Source of the DNA: Chloroflexota bacterium
GTDB lineage: Bacteria > Chloroflexota > Dehalococcoidia > Lucifugimonadales > GCA-2722455
Direction of reading: 5' to 3'
Assembly (NCBI GenBank): GCA_002722455.1
Contig: PBMB01000007.1
Coordinates: forward strand, 62,001-126,000
Length of the DNA: 64,000 nucleotides
Of the stretch, positions 53,914-62,647 are shown one piece after another. Numbering within the stretch: the first letter of the stretch is position 1; each line of letters starts with the position of its first letter. The position numbers were made by a program, and so were the translations under genes. The notes under the pieces are model-generated. The model had not been told where the DNA came from and did not search any database. It worked only from the letters and a program-made list of their open reading frames with translations.

Positions 53914-55047
53914 ATGAAGATACTAATTGCACCTCAATCTTATAAAGGAAGTATATCTGCTATTAAGGTAGCTGAAGCTATTAAACAAGGAGCCCTTAAT
54001 ATATTCCCTGATATAAAAAGCCTTATAATTCCAGTAGCTGATGGTGGAGACGGGACACTCGAAACATTAGTCGAAAGTACTAATGGAACCATCCATAATA
54101 GTAATGCTACAGGTCCTTTAGGTAATTCAATACCTGTCATATGGGGAACACTTGGCGATAGCAAAACTGTAATCATTGAAATGGCACGCATATCAGGACT
54201 AGCATTAGTCCCGCAAAATAAAAGAAATCCCTATTATACAACTTCATATGGATTAGGCGAAATAATTAAAGAATCACTTGATCTGGGTTATCGCAAATTT
54301 ATTATTGGTATTGGTGGTAGTGCTACCAACGATGGTGGAGCTGGAATGGCACAAGCTCTCGGAGCAAAATTAACCGATGAAAATAAAAAACCTATAGATT
54401 TAGGCGGATTAGCACTAAATGAAATAACTAAAATTGATATATCTGGTATTGATCCACGGATTAATGAATCAGAAATATTAGTTGCATGTGATGTTAATAA
54501 TCCTCTATGTGGACCAAATGGTGCATCTTTTATATATGGCCCTCAAAAAGGAGCTTCTCCTGAAATGGTAAAAACCTTAGATGATGCGCTATATCATTTC
54601 GGATCCCAACTAATTAGAGATACAGGGATTAATATTATGAAAATTGAGGGGTCAGGTGCTGCAGGAGGTATTGGCGGAGGTATGGTTGGATTCTTAAACG
54701 CCAAATTAAAACCTGGAATCGAAATAGTTCTGGATTCACTAGATTTTGATAAATCTTTAAAAAACGTTGATTTAGTAATTACTGGAGAAGGACAAATAGA
54801 TTTTCAAACAGTTTTTAGTAAAGCCCCTATAGGCGTTGCAAAACATGCAAAAAAATACAACATCCCTGTCATTGCTATATGTGGATCATTGGGTGAAAAT
54901 TATCAAGATGTTCATTCTCATGGGATTGATGCAGTAATACCAATTATTCCAAAACCAATGGATTTGAAAAATGCCTCAGATAACGCATACGAACTAATTA
55001 AAAATACATCTGAACAAATATTTCGAATTTTAAAAACAACTTGGTAA
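53914..55047 (+). CDS. Glycerate 2-kinase (GarK/GlxK family)
   Basis: Phosphorylates glycerate using ATP. The 377 residues begin MKILIAPQSYKGSISAIKVAEAI. They contain VADGGDGTLETLV, IEMARISGLALVP, GIGGSATNDGGAGMAQALGAKL, CDVNNPLCGPNGASFIYGPQKGA and GAAGGIGGGMVGFLNAKL, then ITGEGQIDFQT. All are family landmarks. Its ATG follows the aminopeptidase stop without a gap, indicating coupled translation. It would feed glycerate or hydroxypyruvate-derived carbon into glycolysis. Confidence 0.93.
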   Translation: MKILIAPQSYKGSISAIKVAEAIKQGALNIFPDIKSLIIPVADGGDGTLETLVESTNGTIHNSNATGPLGNSIPVIWGTLGDSKTVIIEMARISGLALVPQNKRNPYYTTSYGLGEIIKESLDLGYRKFIIGIGGSATNDGGAGMAQALGAKLTDENKKPIDLGGLALNEITKIDISGIDPRINESEILVACDVNNPLCGPNGASFIYGPQKGASPEMVKTLDDALYHFGSQLIRDTGINIMKIEGSGAAGGIGGGMVGFLNAKLKPGIEIVLDSLDFDKSLKNVDLVITGEGQIDFQTVFSKAPIGVAKHAKKYNIPVIAICGSLGENYQDVHSHGIDAVIPIIPKPMDLKNASDNAYELIKNTSEQIFRILKTTW

Positions 55048-55088
55048 GAGCTACTTATTTTTATTAAGCAAACCAAAGAGGTGCATGG

Positions 55089-55439
55089 ATGGATACTTTA
55101 TTTACAAAATTTACTGATTTGGCTAATTCAGTAAACTCACTTCATGAAAGATTTAATATGGACGGAGTAGCTACCAGAAATGAACTGTTAGAACGTATAC
55201 CTATCCAAGCAGAAGAAGTCAATGAATTAGAACAAGCTATCCTTACAGAAAACCCCATAGATATTGCAAATGAAGCTGTTGATGTTCTGTATGTCGCAAT
55301 TGGAACAATATTAAGACTAGAAAAAAAACTAGCTACTCAAGCAATACAACAAGTAATTGAAAAAAATGATATGAAAACTTCCAAAACCCACCACATTAAC
55401 GATAAAGGGAAAATTACCCGAATTCCAAAAAATGTTTAA
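55089..55439 (+). CDS. MazG-like nucleotide pyrophosphohydrolase
   Basis: A 116-residue all-alpha protein of the MazG superfamily. The Mg2+-binding acidic pairs are visible as E43-x2-E46 (AEEVNELEQ) and E62-x2-D65 (NEAVDVLYV), on two helices separated by about 15 residues, as in dimeric MazG and phosphoribosyl-ATP pyrophosphohydrolase-like enzymes. It probably hydrolyses a (d)NTP-type substrate. AAAGAGG precedes the start. It is 41 bases after the glycerate kinase. Confidence 0.78.
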   Translation: MDTLFTKFTDLANSVNSLHERFNMDGVATRNELLERIPIQAEEVNELEQAILTENPIDIANEAVDVLYVAIGTILRLEKKLATQAIQQVIEKNDMKTSKTHHINDKGKITRIPKNV

Positions 55440-55442
55440 TTA

Positions 55443-55700
55443 TTAAAAATTAGCCCTGAAAAGAGCACCAACAACTATTCCAGTTAACCATCCTGTTACT
55501 AATAACGTAATGCTAAATAAATAGACACCTTCCATACGATACACTTGTGGACGTAAATTAATGAAAAAAATTGATGTCATTAACAATATTGCTATAAACA
55601 CTGTAGTAGCTGTTGAAACACCAAATACAGCAGTAGAGATAAATCCTAATACTATAGTTAGAATCGGTAAAGTTTTTTCATATGATAAAATAAATCTCAT
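55443..55700 (-). CDS. Small hypothetical membrane protein (85 aa)
   Basis: Family not recognised. Three hydrophobic helices cover about residues 9-28, 30-50 and 58-82, separated by short polar turns (LRPQVYRMEG). There is no signal peptide, cysteine or obvious ligand residue. It faces the MazG-like gene with three bases between stops and is divergent from the pyruvate dehydrogenase gene. Support is an intact ATG-started frame in an otherwise empty slot and a clear membrane pattern. Confidence 0.55.
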   Translation of the reverse strand: MRFILSYEKTLPILTIVLGFISTAVFGVSTATTVFIAILLMTSIFFINLRPQVYRMEGVYLFSITLLVTGWLTGIVVGALFRANF

Positions 55701-55744
55701 TTATCTACACTTATTAACAAATTTAATACAATAACGAATTGTAC

Positions 55745-55793
55745 CTTACACTTGGTTAATTTACAATTTAATCTCTTATCTAACTAGTGTAAG
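55745..55793. promoter_or_regulatory. Dyad CTTACACT...AGTGTAAG upstream of the pyruvate dehydrogenase gene
   Basis: Perfect 8-base inverse complements at 55745-55752 and 55786-55793 are separated by 33 bases, so their centres are about 41 bases (four turns) apart. The second lies 22 bases before the ATG and over a possible -10 box. This would suit a looping regulator, but no -35 box is clear. Confidence 0.35.
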
Positions 55794-55814
55794 ATAATAG
55801 AAAAACTAAAAACA

Positions 55815-58193
55815 ATGAAGCAAATATCTACTCATCATCAAGTTAATAATGATATCTTAGACAAACTACAAAACCGTGCTCTTTGGTTATCATTGTATAT
55901 GTTAGACTACGCAAATAACATTCGTCAAAACCCAAGCACATTAAAAGTGGGTGGACATCCTTCTTCCAGCTCTTCTGTAATTACTACCTTAACTTATTTA
56001 TACTTTGAATATTTAAATCAAGGAGATAGAATTGCTATAAAACCTCATGCTTCTCCAGCTTATCATGCAATTCAATATCTACTAGGAAACCTTGACCCAT
56101 CATTTTTGAAAAAATTTCGAGAATTAGGAGGGCTACAATCATACCCAAGTAGAACAAAAGATCCTGATTTTGTCGATTATTCATCAGGATCTGTTGGATT
56201 AGGTGCAGTAGCTCCAAACTTTAACTGGTTGGCTGATGAATATTTAAAGACTCACACTAAAACATCTATCCCAAAAAGAAGATATTTTAGTCTACTAGGT
56301 GATGCCGAATTAGATGAAGGTTCTATTTGGGAAGCAATTGCTGAACCTAATTTGATTGATTCAAAGGATATTGTATGGATCGTAGATTTGAACCGCCAAA
56401 GTCTAGATCGAATTATACCTGGAATACGTGTACGTGCATGGCGCCAAATGTTTTATGCTAATGGCTGGCAAGTGCATGAAGCAAAATATGGAACAAAATT
56501 ACAAAATGCATTTAATCAACCTAAAGGAGATTTACTTCAACAATCAATAGATGAGATGCCTAATGAACTTTATCAAAGACTCCTTTTATTAGATGGATCT
56601 ATTATACGTGAACACTTACCAATTTATACTTCGCATCCTAAAGATCTTAAAAAATTTATAGAACAGTGGAATGATCAAGATTTAAAAACTCTGTTTACGA
56701 ACCTTGGCGGACATGATTTTGATACATTAAGAAAAACATTTTCAGAAATCACTACCAATTCTCCTAATGTCATATTTGCATATACTTTTAAAGGATGGAG
56801 GCTACCTTCTATTGGCGATCCTCAAAATCACTCTATGCAACTATCTCAAAAACAAATGCAAAGCATAATGAAAGAACTTTCAATAGACCCTGCGAATCCT
56901 ATCGAAAAATTTGATGATAAGAGTACAGTATCAAAATTATGTAAGAAAAGAAAAAAAGATTTATACCCAGAATCAAAACCTTCCCCAGCTAAACATAGTC
57001 CAAATAAAATTACAATCCCTGATACTATAGATCGTACTTATTCTGGACTTATGTCTTCCCAACAAATTTTTGGACTTACATTAACAGAATTAATTCGATC
57101 ATTAAAAGAAGAAATAACTGAAAAAATTGTAACTGTAAGCCCTGACGTAGCAAGCTCAACTAATCTCGGTGGATGGATCAATAAAAAACATATATGGAGT
57201 TCTAGTGATCAAGTAGTAGCAGATTTACCTGAAGAACAAATCTTACGTTCATTAAAATGGACAACTTCAAAAACTGGGCAGCACATTGAACTTGGGATTT
57301 CAGAAAATAATTTATTTTTATGTTTAGGGCAATTGGGACTTACAAAAGAAATGAATGGAGATTATCTTATACCTATAGGTACTGTTTACGATCCGTTCAT
57401 TAGACGTGGGCTTGATGCTCTAGTTTATAGTTTATATTCAGGAAGTAAGTTTATCCTAGTTGGCACTCCATCAGGAGTAACACTTGGACCAGAAGGAGGT
57501 GCTCATCAATCAATAATTACACCATCAATTGGAATAGAAACACCAGATTTACTATATTATGAACCTTGCTTTGGAAAAGAACTCGAATGGATATTGCTTT
57601 TTGCTATCCAACAAGTAATGGAACGAAAAAATAGTATATACCTTCGATTATCCACTCTACAAATTGATCAAAGTCTGTTTGATTCAATTTACAACGAATC
57701 AACTGAATCAGAACTACAAGAAAAAATAATTAATGGAGGATATAAACTTATCGATCGATCTTCACTACCTCTATATAATATAGGCAAAAATACCGTAAAT
57801 ATAGTAGCAACGGGTGCAATACTACCTCAAGCAATCAAAGCTAGTAATGAACTTCTAGAAGAGGGTGTTTATGCAAATGTAATAAACATTACTGGTCCCG
57901 GCATTCTCTATAAAAATTATCAGGCACGTACACAGTCTGGTAATCATCATTCTAGTGGATCAAATAATCTTATAGATCAACTTATTACTGAAAATATCTC
58001 ACCTATAGTAACTGTTATGGATGGACATCCTCACACACTATCATGGATTGGATCAACTATAGGGGGAAAAGTATGGCCTCTTGGTATTACATCTTACGGA
58101 GAATCAGGTGATCCATTTGATCTATATAAGAAATATAAAATTTCCAGTGATGACATCATGGACACTTGCTATACTGCTATAGAATCGATTTAA
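55815..58193 (+). CDS. Pyruvate dehydrogenase E1 component, homodimeric (AceE-like) / transketolase family
   Basis: A 792-residue thiamine diphosphate enzyme. The N-terminal domain has VGGHPSSSSSVITTLTYLYFEYL, KPHASPAYHAIQYLLG, GGLQSYPSRT, SVGLGAVAPNFNWLADEY and the ThDP/Mg2+ motif GDAELDEG (162-169), followed by NRQSLDR. The middle and C-terminal domains contain GTVYDPFIRRGLDALVYSLYSGSKFILVGTPSGVTLGPEGGAHQS. This fits homodimeric E1 (AceE) rather than true transketolase, though it is about 100 residues shorter than E. coli AceE. No E2 or E3 gene is adjacent, so the substrate is not proven. Confidence 0.82.
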   Translation: MKQISTHHQVNNDILDKLQNRALWLSLYMLDYANNIRQNPSTLKVGGHPSSSSSVITTLTYLYFEYLNQGDRIAIKPHASPAYHAIQYLLGNLDPSFLKKFRELGGLQSYPSRTKDPDFVDYSSGSVGLGAVAPNFNWLADEYLKTHTKTSIPKRRYFSLLGDAELDEGSIWEAIAEPNLIDSKDIVWIVDLNRQSLDRIIPGIRVRAWRQMFYANGWQVHEAKYGTKLQNAFNQPKGDLLQQSIDEMPNELYQRLLLLDGSIIREHLPIYTSHPKDLKKFIEQWNDQDLKTLFTNLGGHDFDTLRKTFSEITTNSPNVIFAYTFKGWRLPSIGDPQNHSMQLSQKQMQSIMKELSIDPANPIEKFDDKSTVSKLCKKRKKDLYPESKPSPAKHSPNKITIPDTIDRTYSGLMSSQQIFGLTLTELIRSLKEEITEKIVTVSPDVASSTNLGGWINKKHIWSSSDQVVADLPEEQILRSLKWTTSKTGQHIELGISENNLFLCLGQLGLTKEMNGDYLIPIGTVYDPFIRRGLDALVYSLYSGSKFILVGTPSGVTLGPEGGAHQSIITPSIGIETPDLLYYEPCFGKELEWILLFAIQQVMERKNSIYLRLSTLQIDQSLFDSIYNESTESELQEKIINGGYKLIDRSSLPLYNIGKNTVNIVATGAILPQAIKASNELLEEGVYANVINITGPGILYKNYQARTQSGNHHSSGSNNLIDQLITENISPIVTVMDGHPHTLSWIGSTIGGKVWPLGITSYGESGDPFDLYKKYKISSDDIMDTCYTAIESI

Positions 58194-58203
58194 TTCATCG
58201 ATT
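58183..58203. terminator. Hairpin over the stop codons of a convergent gene pair
   Basis: AATCGAT (58183-58189) and ATCGATT (58197-58203) pair around a seven-base loop. The TAA of the dehydrogenase gene (58191-58193) and the stop of the VWA gene (58195-58197) lie in or next to the loop. No T tract is present, so its strength is uncertain. Confidence 0.4.
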
Positions 58204-60354
58204 TACTGAAAAAGAATATAATTTACCACTAGATCCAAGCCATGCGCCGTTAGCTACATTTATTTTCCCAACAACTGGCTGATTATCAACACGAATCGTC
58301 TTACTATCTGTAGCACTACTAACACTCAATCCTCTTTGCGTAAAATGAAACACCACATCCTCTAATCCTGGCAAGTCGATATTTTTACCTAATACCCTAC
58401 CTGGTAAAAAGAAGTTTTTAATTGAAAATGTATTAATATTTGAAAAATTAAACAGTACATTTCTTGAATCATCCAGAATAAAACCCATCGGAGTAAAATA
58501 TTTATGTAACAAATACATTACAAATATTAAAGCTATGGCGAAAACTAATAGCAATACTCCACTAACAGTAACTAAATCGATACTCTCTACCATAGCTAGA
58601 TTTTCCTCTACTTTTAGATTTTCTTCTTGGTTTTCGAAAAGAAAATCAATTTGATTTTCATATTTTGGTGAATCATCTGTGACAATACTAGCAATTTGAT
58701 TTACAGCTGGTGGAGCAATAGGAGATGGCAAACTTTCTACTACATCCGTGACGTAAGAATCTGATTGTACAGAATAGATCTCTTCTCCATATGTTAGGTC
58801 CATCCGAATGATTTCGGTAAATTTACCTATATAATCTGCGGTAATAATAATATCAAAAGAATCTGATTTACCACTTTTTGAAATATTACGGGGTCGAAGT
58901 TCAATACTAGCTAGTTCAGGCTTCAATCCCGTTAAATTACCTGAAATTTGATCAGGATTAATTTTATATGGCATACCTCTCAAATATACACTAGCAGTAC
59001 CAACTACAGTAGGAGATTTAACTTTAATCAATGCATCTGGTGATGTTCTTAAAATATCTAAAGTTGGAAATGCTATGACTTCTAAAGTCTTTTTGAGTCT
59101 AATTACACTATCGGAATTACCCCAATCCATACTCAAAGAAACATCATATTCACCTTCCATTTTCATTGTTTCTGCGGGGATTAATGTTGAAAAATATCCA
59201 TCTCCACTATAAGAATCTCCATTTTCACCATTATCCAACATTTCATAGGTCATTTCATCACTATTTGGCGTAATAATTTTCATTTTCACATCAACATCAG
59301 CAGGAATGACTAAACCATTTGAATCATTCAATGATGCCATTAACACCATTGATTCATTCACCACTAATTGTGGTGAGGAAATTAAATCGAGATTATAATC
59401 ATTTTCACTAATTTGCCAAACTGAAACATTGCCTGTAACGTCTCTTAAATCAAAACTCCAGTCTCCTGCAGAAGGGCTAGGAATTTCCCAAATATCTACA
59501 TATGGAGTTTTCACAACATCTAGGTCAGACTCTTTAACCTCATAATTATTCGGGTTAACAAGTCGTAACTCTCCTCCAGAATTTTCTTTAAATAAAAACA
59601 ACATAGTCTTTAATGTTCCAGGGTGTATGGATAAATTGGACTTTAAAACTTCTCCTTGCTTAGCTATTTTAGTTAAAACTTTATCAATTCCCTGTTGATT
59701 GTTTTGAGTCATTACAGTGTCAGCAAATTGTCGAAAACCTATACCAGATGCTAATTTAAAAACATCTCCTCCAGATTTTTGAGTTAAGGTATCTAAAAAT
59801 GAAACTTCTGAATTCGAAGTTTTTGATAAAGTTATGCCGTCAATCTTAACACCTTCTTCAAGATGCTGTGCCACAATTGGCATTAGATGTCTAGATAATC
59901 TAGAGAATTCCGTTTTATTTGAACTACCTGTAACAAAATATACTTTACCAAAAGATTGTGATGATTTTATTAAAGAATGTGACTCATTTAGTGCATCAAC
60001 TAAACTAGCATTCATCGAAGAGTGGTCCGACATATTACTAACTAATCCTGAAATGTTTTTCATCAAGTTTTCTTCAGAATTACCAGTTATTAAAACTGGA
60101 TTAACAGGATCAAATGAGGAAATTACATATATATCAGATGTATTATCAATACCTGACAACAACCCCATTAATGTTACTAATCTTTCTCGCATAATTGGAG
60201 AATCTAATATAGCATGAGAATCAACTACCAATACTAATTTATCATTCTCAAAACCCTTAGATTTTGCATATAAATCGTCAGCAAAAGCAGCCTGACCAAC
60301 AAATATTAGAATAAAAAGAAAGGATACAAATATATATTTATGTGAATTAATCAT
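58195..60354 (-). CDS. Membrane-anchored von Willebrand A-like protein
   Basis: A 719-residue exported protein. A signal peptide (about 1-25, ending VGQAAFADD) is followed by a VWA-like domain beginning KLVLVVDSHAILDS. The canonical DxSxS metal site is degenerate (DSHAI). A middle part (about 270-580) is beta-rich, with a choice-of-anchor or Ig-like region. A membrane helix (about 595-620, VSGVLLLVFAIALIFVMYLL) follows, then a ~95-residue cytoplasmic tail whose FTQRGLSVSSATDSKTIRVDNQPV resembles an FHA-like beta-domain. Function unknown; adhesion or sensing is possible. Confidence 0.6.
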   Translation of the reverse strand: MINSHKYIFVSFLFILIFVGQAAFADDLYAKSKGFENDKLVLVVDSHAILDSPIMRERLVTLMGLLSGIDNTSDIYVISSFDPVNPVLITGNSEENLMKNISGLVSNMSDHSSMNASLVDALNESHSLIKSSQSFGKVYFVTGSSNKTEFSRLSRHLMPIVAQHLEEGVKIDGITLSKTSNSEVSFLDTLTQKSGGDVFKLASGIGFRQFADTVMTQNNQQGIDKVLTKIAKQGEVLKSNLSIHPGTLKTMLFLFKENSGGELRLVNPNNYEVKESDLDVVKTPYVDIWEIPSPSAGDWSFDLRDVTGNVSVWQISENDYNLDLISSPQLVVNESMVLMASLNDSNGLVIPADVDVKMKIITPNSDEMTYEMLDNGENGDSYSGDGYFSTLIPAETMKMEGEYDVSLSMDWGNSDSVIRLKKTLEVIAFPTLDILRTSPDALIKVKSPTVVGTASVYLRGMPYKINPDQISGNLTGLKPELASIELRPRNISKSGKSDSFDIIITADYIGKFTEIIRMDLTYGEEIYSVQSDSYVTDVVESLPSPIAPPAVNQIASIVTDDSPKYENQIDFLFENQEENLKVEENLAMVESIDLVTVSGVLLLVFAIALIFVMYLLHKYFTPMGFILDDSRNVLFNFSNINTFSIKNFFLPGRVLGKNIDLPGLEDVVFHFTQRGLSVSSATDSKTIRVDNQPVVGKINVANGAWLGSSGKLYSFSVNR

Positions 60355-60421
60355 AATACTACCTAAAATTTTACAAGTATAAAATATGTATAATATTAAT
60401 CTAATCTAACGGTAGGGTTTT

Positions 60422-60438
60422 TGCAATGCGAAATTGCA
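60422..60438. promoter_or_regulatory. Small hairpin TGCAAT-GCGAA-ATTGCA in the gap before the VWA gene
   Basis: A perfect six-base stem with a five-base loop lies 68-84 bases upstream of the VWA start codon, in the 192-base gap 60355-60546. It may be a leader or operator element. Nothing else in that gap could be named. Confidence 0.3.
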
Positions 60439-60546
60439 CTAATTCCAATCAAAGTAAACTAAATAGTAAATATATTTCACTAAACTATTAAATTATGCCT
60501 TACTTCACTAATAGTTATAGTTAGTTTAAATTAAAAAATGATTGAT

Positions 60547-61473
60547 TTAATCAATATTTAAAGATGACCTAATGAAAGTTTTTAATTCTTTTTCCGTAAC
60601 AAACCCTTCATATTTCATCATGACCTTACCAGTTAAAGATAGTACAAAAGTATACGGCTCACTTTTTAGCCCCCAGGTATCTAAAATAGGAGATATCGAC
60701 ACTTTTATCAATTCACCTTCATTGTTATAATTTCTATCATATACCTCAATATGTATAAAATTGATGTCTTGTTTATATTCTTTACGTAAATTAGAAAGAA
60801 CATCTACTTGAGGACCACAAGTAGATGTCTGACAATACATTGGAGAAGCAAAAGTAACTATAGAATATTTATTATTTAAAACGGCATCACCAACAGATAT
60901 AGAATAGAGCTCAAGATCCGGATTATCAGATGATGTAATACTCCGTATATCATTCACATCATATCTTGTTTTATTATATGTGCTTGGCACATTTGCACCT
61001 ATTGGTATGGAACTACTTTCCTTCTGTACATTTAGTGGAATTTTAAAAAATAATTCTTGGTTTTGATAAGTTGCCCCAACAAACATTGTCCAATTACCAT
61101 CAATCGGAAATTCAATTACACTCACATATGCTCCCGACTCACTATTTGGCCAATTGACAAAATTTGCGCTTTGTTTCAATTCAAAATTATTAGTTCCATC
61201 CTTTAAAGAAAAATTTACAGGTAATCTTGAATTACGTACTGGAATACCATCAGAATCCAATGCAATAAACAGAATTCTATTAACCCCTACTGCAATATCA
61301 CTATTAACTACAATCACAGAACCTTTAGAAGTGTCTGGTGATACCTCATTTTCATTAGTAGAATTCGAAGTACAATTAATGATAAAAAAGACTGCAATAA
61401 AAAAGAATATTATCCCAATTACTTGGTGAGATCGGAAAATTTTATCATTACATATCAAGTTTCGTATCTTCAT
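60547..61473 (-). CDS. Thioredoxin-fold lipoprotein (CxxxxCGP type)
   Basis: About 308 residues. A hydrophobic segment ends at the lipobox cysteine C34 (IINC). The region to about residue 150 looks like an Ig-like or beta-sandwich domain (VIEFPIDGNWTMFVGATYQNQELFF). The C-terminal ~115 residues are thioredoxin-like, with C214 and C219 in SPMYCQTSTCGPQVDVL and SEPYTFVLSLTGKVMMKYEG as the late strand. The C-x4-C spacing differs from CxxC. I use ATG 61473; TTG at 61485 is possible. It overlaps the PAC2 gene end by 26 bases. Confidence 0.68.
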   Translation of the reverse strand: MKIRNLICNDKIFRSHQVIGIIFFFIAVFFIINCTSNSTNENEVSPDTSKGSVIVVNSDIAVGVNRILFIALDSDGIPVRNSRLPVNFSLKDGTNNFELKQSANFVNWPNSESGAYVSVIEFPIDGNWTMFVGATYQNQELFFKIPLNVQKESSSIPIGANVPSTYNKTRYDVNDIRSITSSDNPDLELYSISVGDAVLNNKYSIVTFASPMYCQTSTCGPQVDVLSNLRKEYKQDINFIHIEVYDRNYNNEGELIKVSISPILDTWGLKSEPYTFVLSLTGKVMMKYEGFVTEKELKTFIRSSLNID

Positions 61474-62416
61474 CCTTATCGACAATAAAGTTATTATCTA
61501 GTCGATCAGCCATTTCTTCTAAAAACCCCTTAACTTGTGGGTCCATTAAAGAATTTTCAGTGGTTTCTGAAGTCCCCTCTTCTCTAAAAATCATTGAGTC
61601 ATAAGCAAGTTCTAATTCTTTAATTAACTTAGCAACCTGATGATTATCTGACACAAAAGAGTTAACTTCACCATACTGCTTTTCACCATCAATCCTATGG
61701 ATTAAATCTTCTGGCAATCCGTATATGTCACATAAATATCGCATAATACAAGCAGTCCCCATTAAATCAGATCCAAATTGTAAATACTGCGGCAGATGTG
61801 CCATTAAACTAATAGTTTCAATCCCTAATGCCATTAACTTATCATTTAATTGATGTAATATTGTAGTTGGGCCTTGATATGCACTAACAATCAACTCATC
61901 ACTTTCACTATCACTATCACTTCCAACTTTAGAACCATTTATAGTGTGTGAAATACGAATTGGCCTAGTATGTGGTACTGCATCATACATAGAACCAACT
62001 CTACAATATCTTTTAATTCCTAAACGTGTGAACACACTAACTAAGGAATCTATCAAATCTTCAGCATTACTATGAGGCTCTTTAATATAAACAAGTAAAT
62101 AAAATTTCTCACCAATACTTCCATAAAAAATCCTTGTATTTGGAACCTTAAGTACTTGTTTACCAGAATTAATATGAACAGTAGGCCTATATCGAGTAAA
62201 ATCGTAAAATTTACCAGGTCTATTTAATGATAAAAGTTCAGAAGCACTCATATGATCTCGTAATCGATTTAAAGTAATCTTACCCACTCCTCCTACATCA
62301 ACCCAAGGTGATAACATTGCTATTACTTCAACACCAGATTCAGAAATAATTTCAGATATATCTTTTGCAGAATTTTGAGCTAGGATCTTGAAATCGCCAA
62401 TCATATTTTCATCCAT
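61448..62416 (-). CDS. PAC2-family protein
   Basis: A 322-residue soluble protein resembling the PAC2 (proteasome assembly chaperone-like) family. Its features are LSPWVDVGGVGKITLNRLRDHM in the N-terminal third, FYGSIGEKFYLLVYIKEPH, RLGIKRYCRVGSMYDAVPHTRP and LMAHLPQYLQFGSDLMGTACIMRYLCDIYGLP near the end. No proteasome genes are in the window; bacterial PAC2 proteins often occur without them and their role is unsettled. GAGG stands before ATG. It starts 23 bases after a tRNA gene on the same strand, so the two may be co-transcribed. Confidence 0.75.
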   Translation of the reverse strand: MDENMIGDFKILAQNSAKDISEIISESGVEVIAMLSPWVDVGGVGKITLNRLRDHMSASELLSLNRPGKFYDFTRYRPTVHINSGKQVLKVPNTRIFYGSIGEKFYLLVYIKEPHSNAEDLIDSLVSVFTRLGIKRYCRVGSMYDAVPHTRPIRISHTINGSKVGSDSDSESDELIVSAYQGPTTILHQLNDKLMALGIETISLMAHLPQYLQFGSDLMGTACIMRYLCDIYGLPEDLIHRIDGEKQYGEVNSFVSDNHQVAKLIKELELAYDSMIFREEGTSETTENSLMDPQVKGFLEEMADRLDNNFIVDKDEDTKLDM

Positions 62417-62439
62417 ATTATCCTCTAAATCTATTTTAT

Positions 62440-62510
<71 letters not shown>

Positions 62511-62647
62511 TGAATTTCATTTAAAATACTTTTATAAATTCGAACACAATTTAACAAACTTTACAATATAATAATGTATTCTCAAAATATAATGTACAAT
62601 AAAATAAATAATCTTATATTTTCATAGTATATATTTATAGTTCAAAA

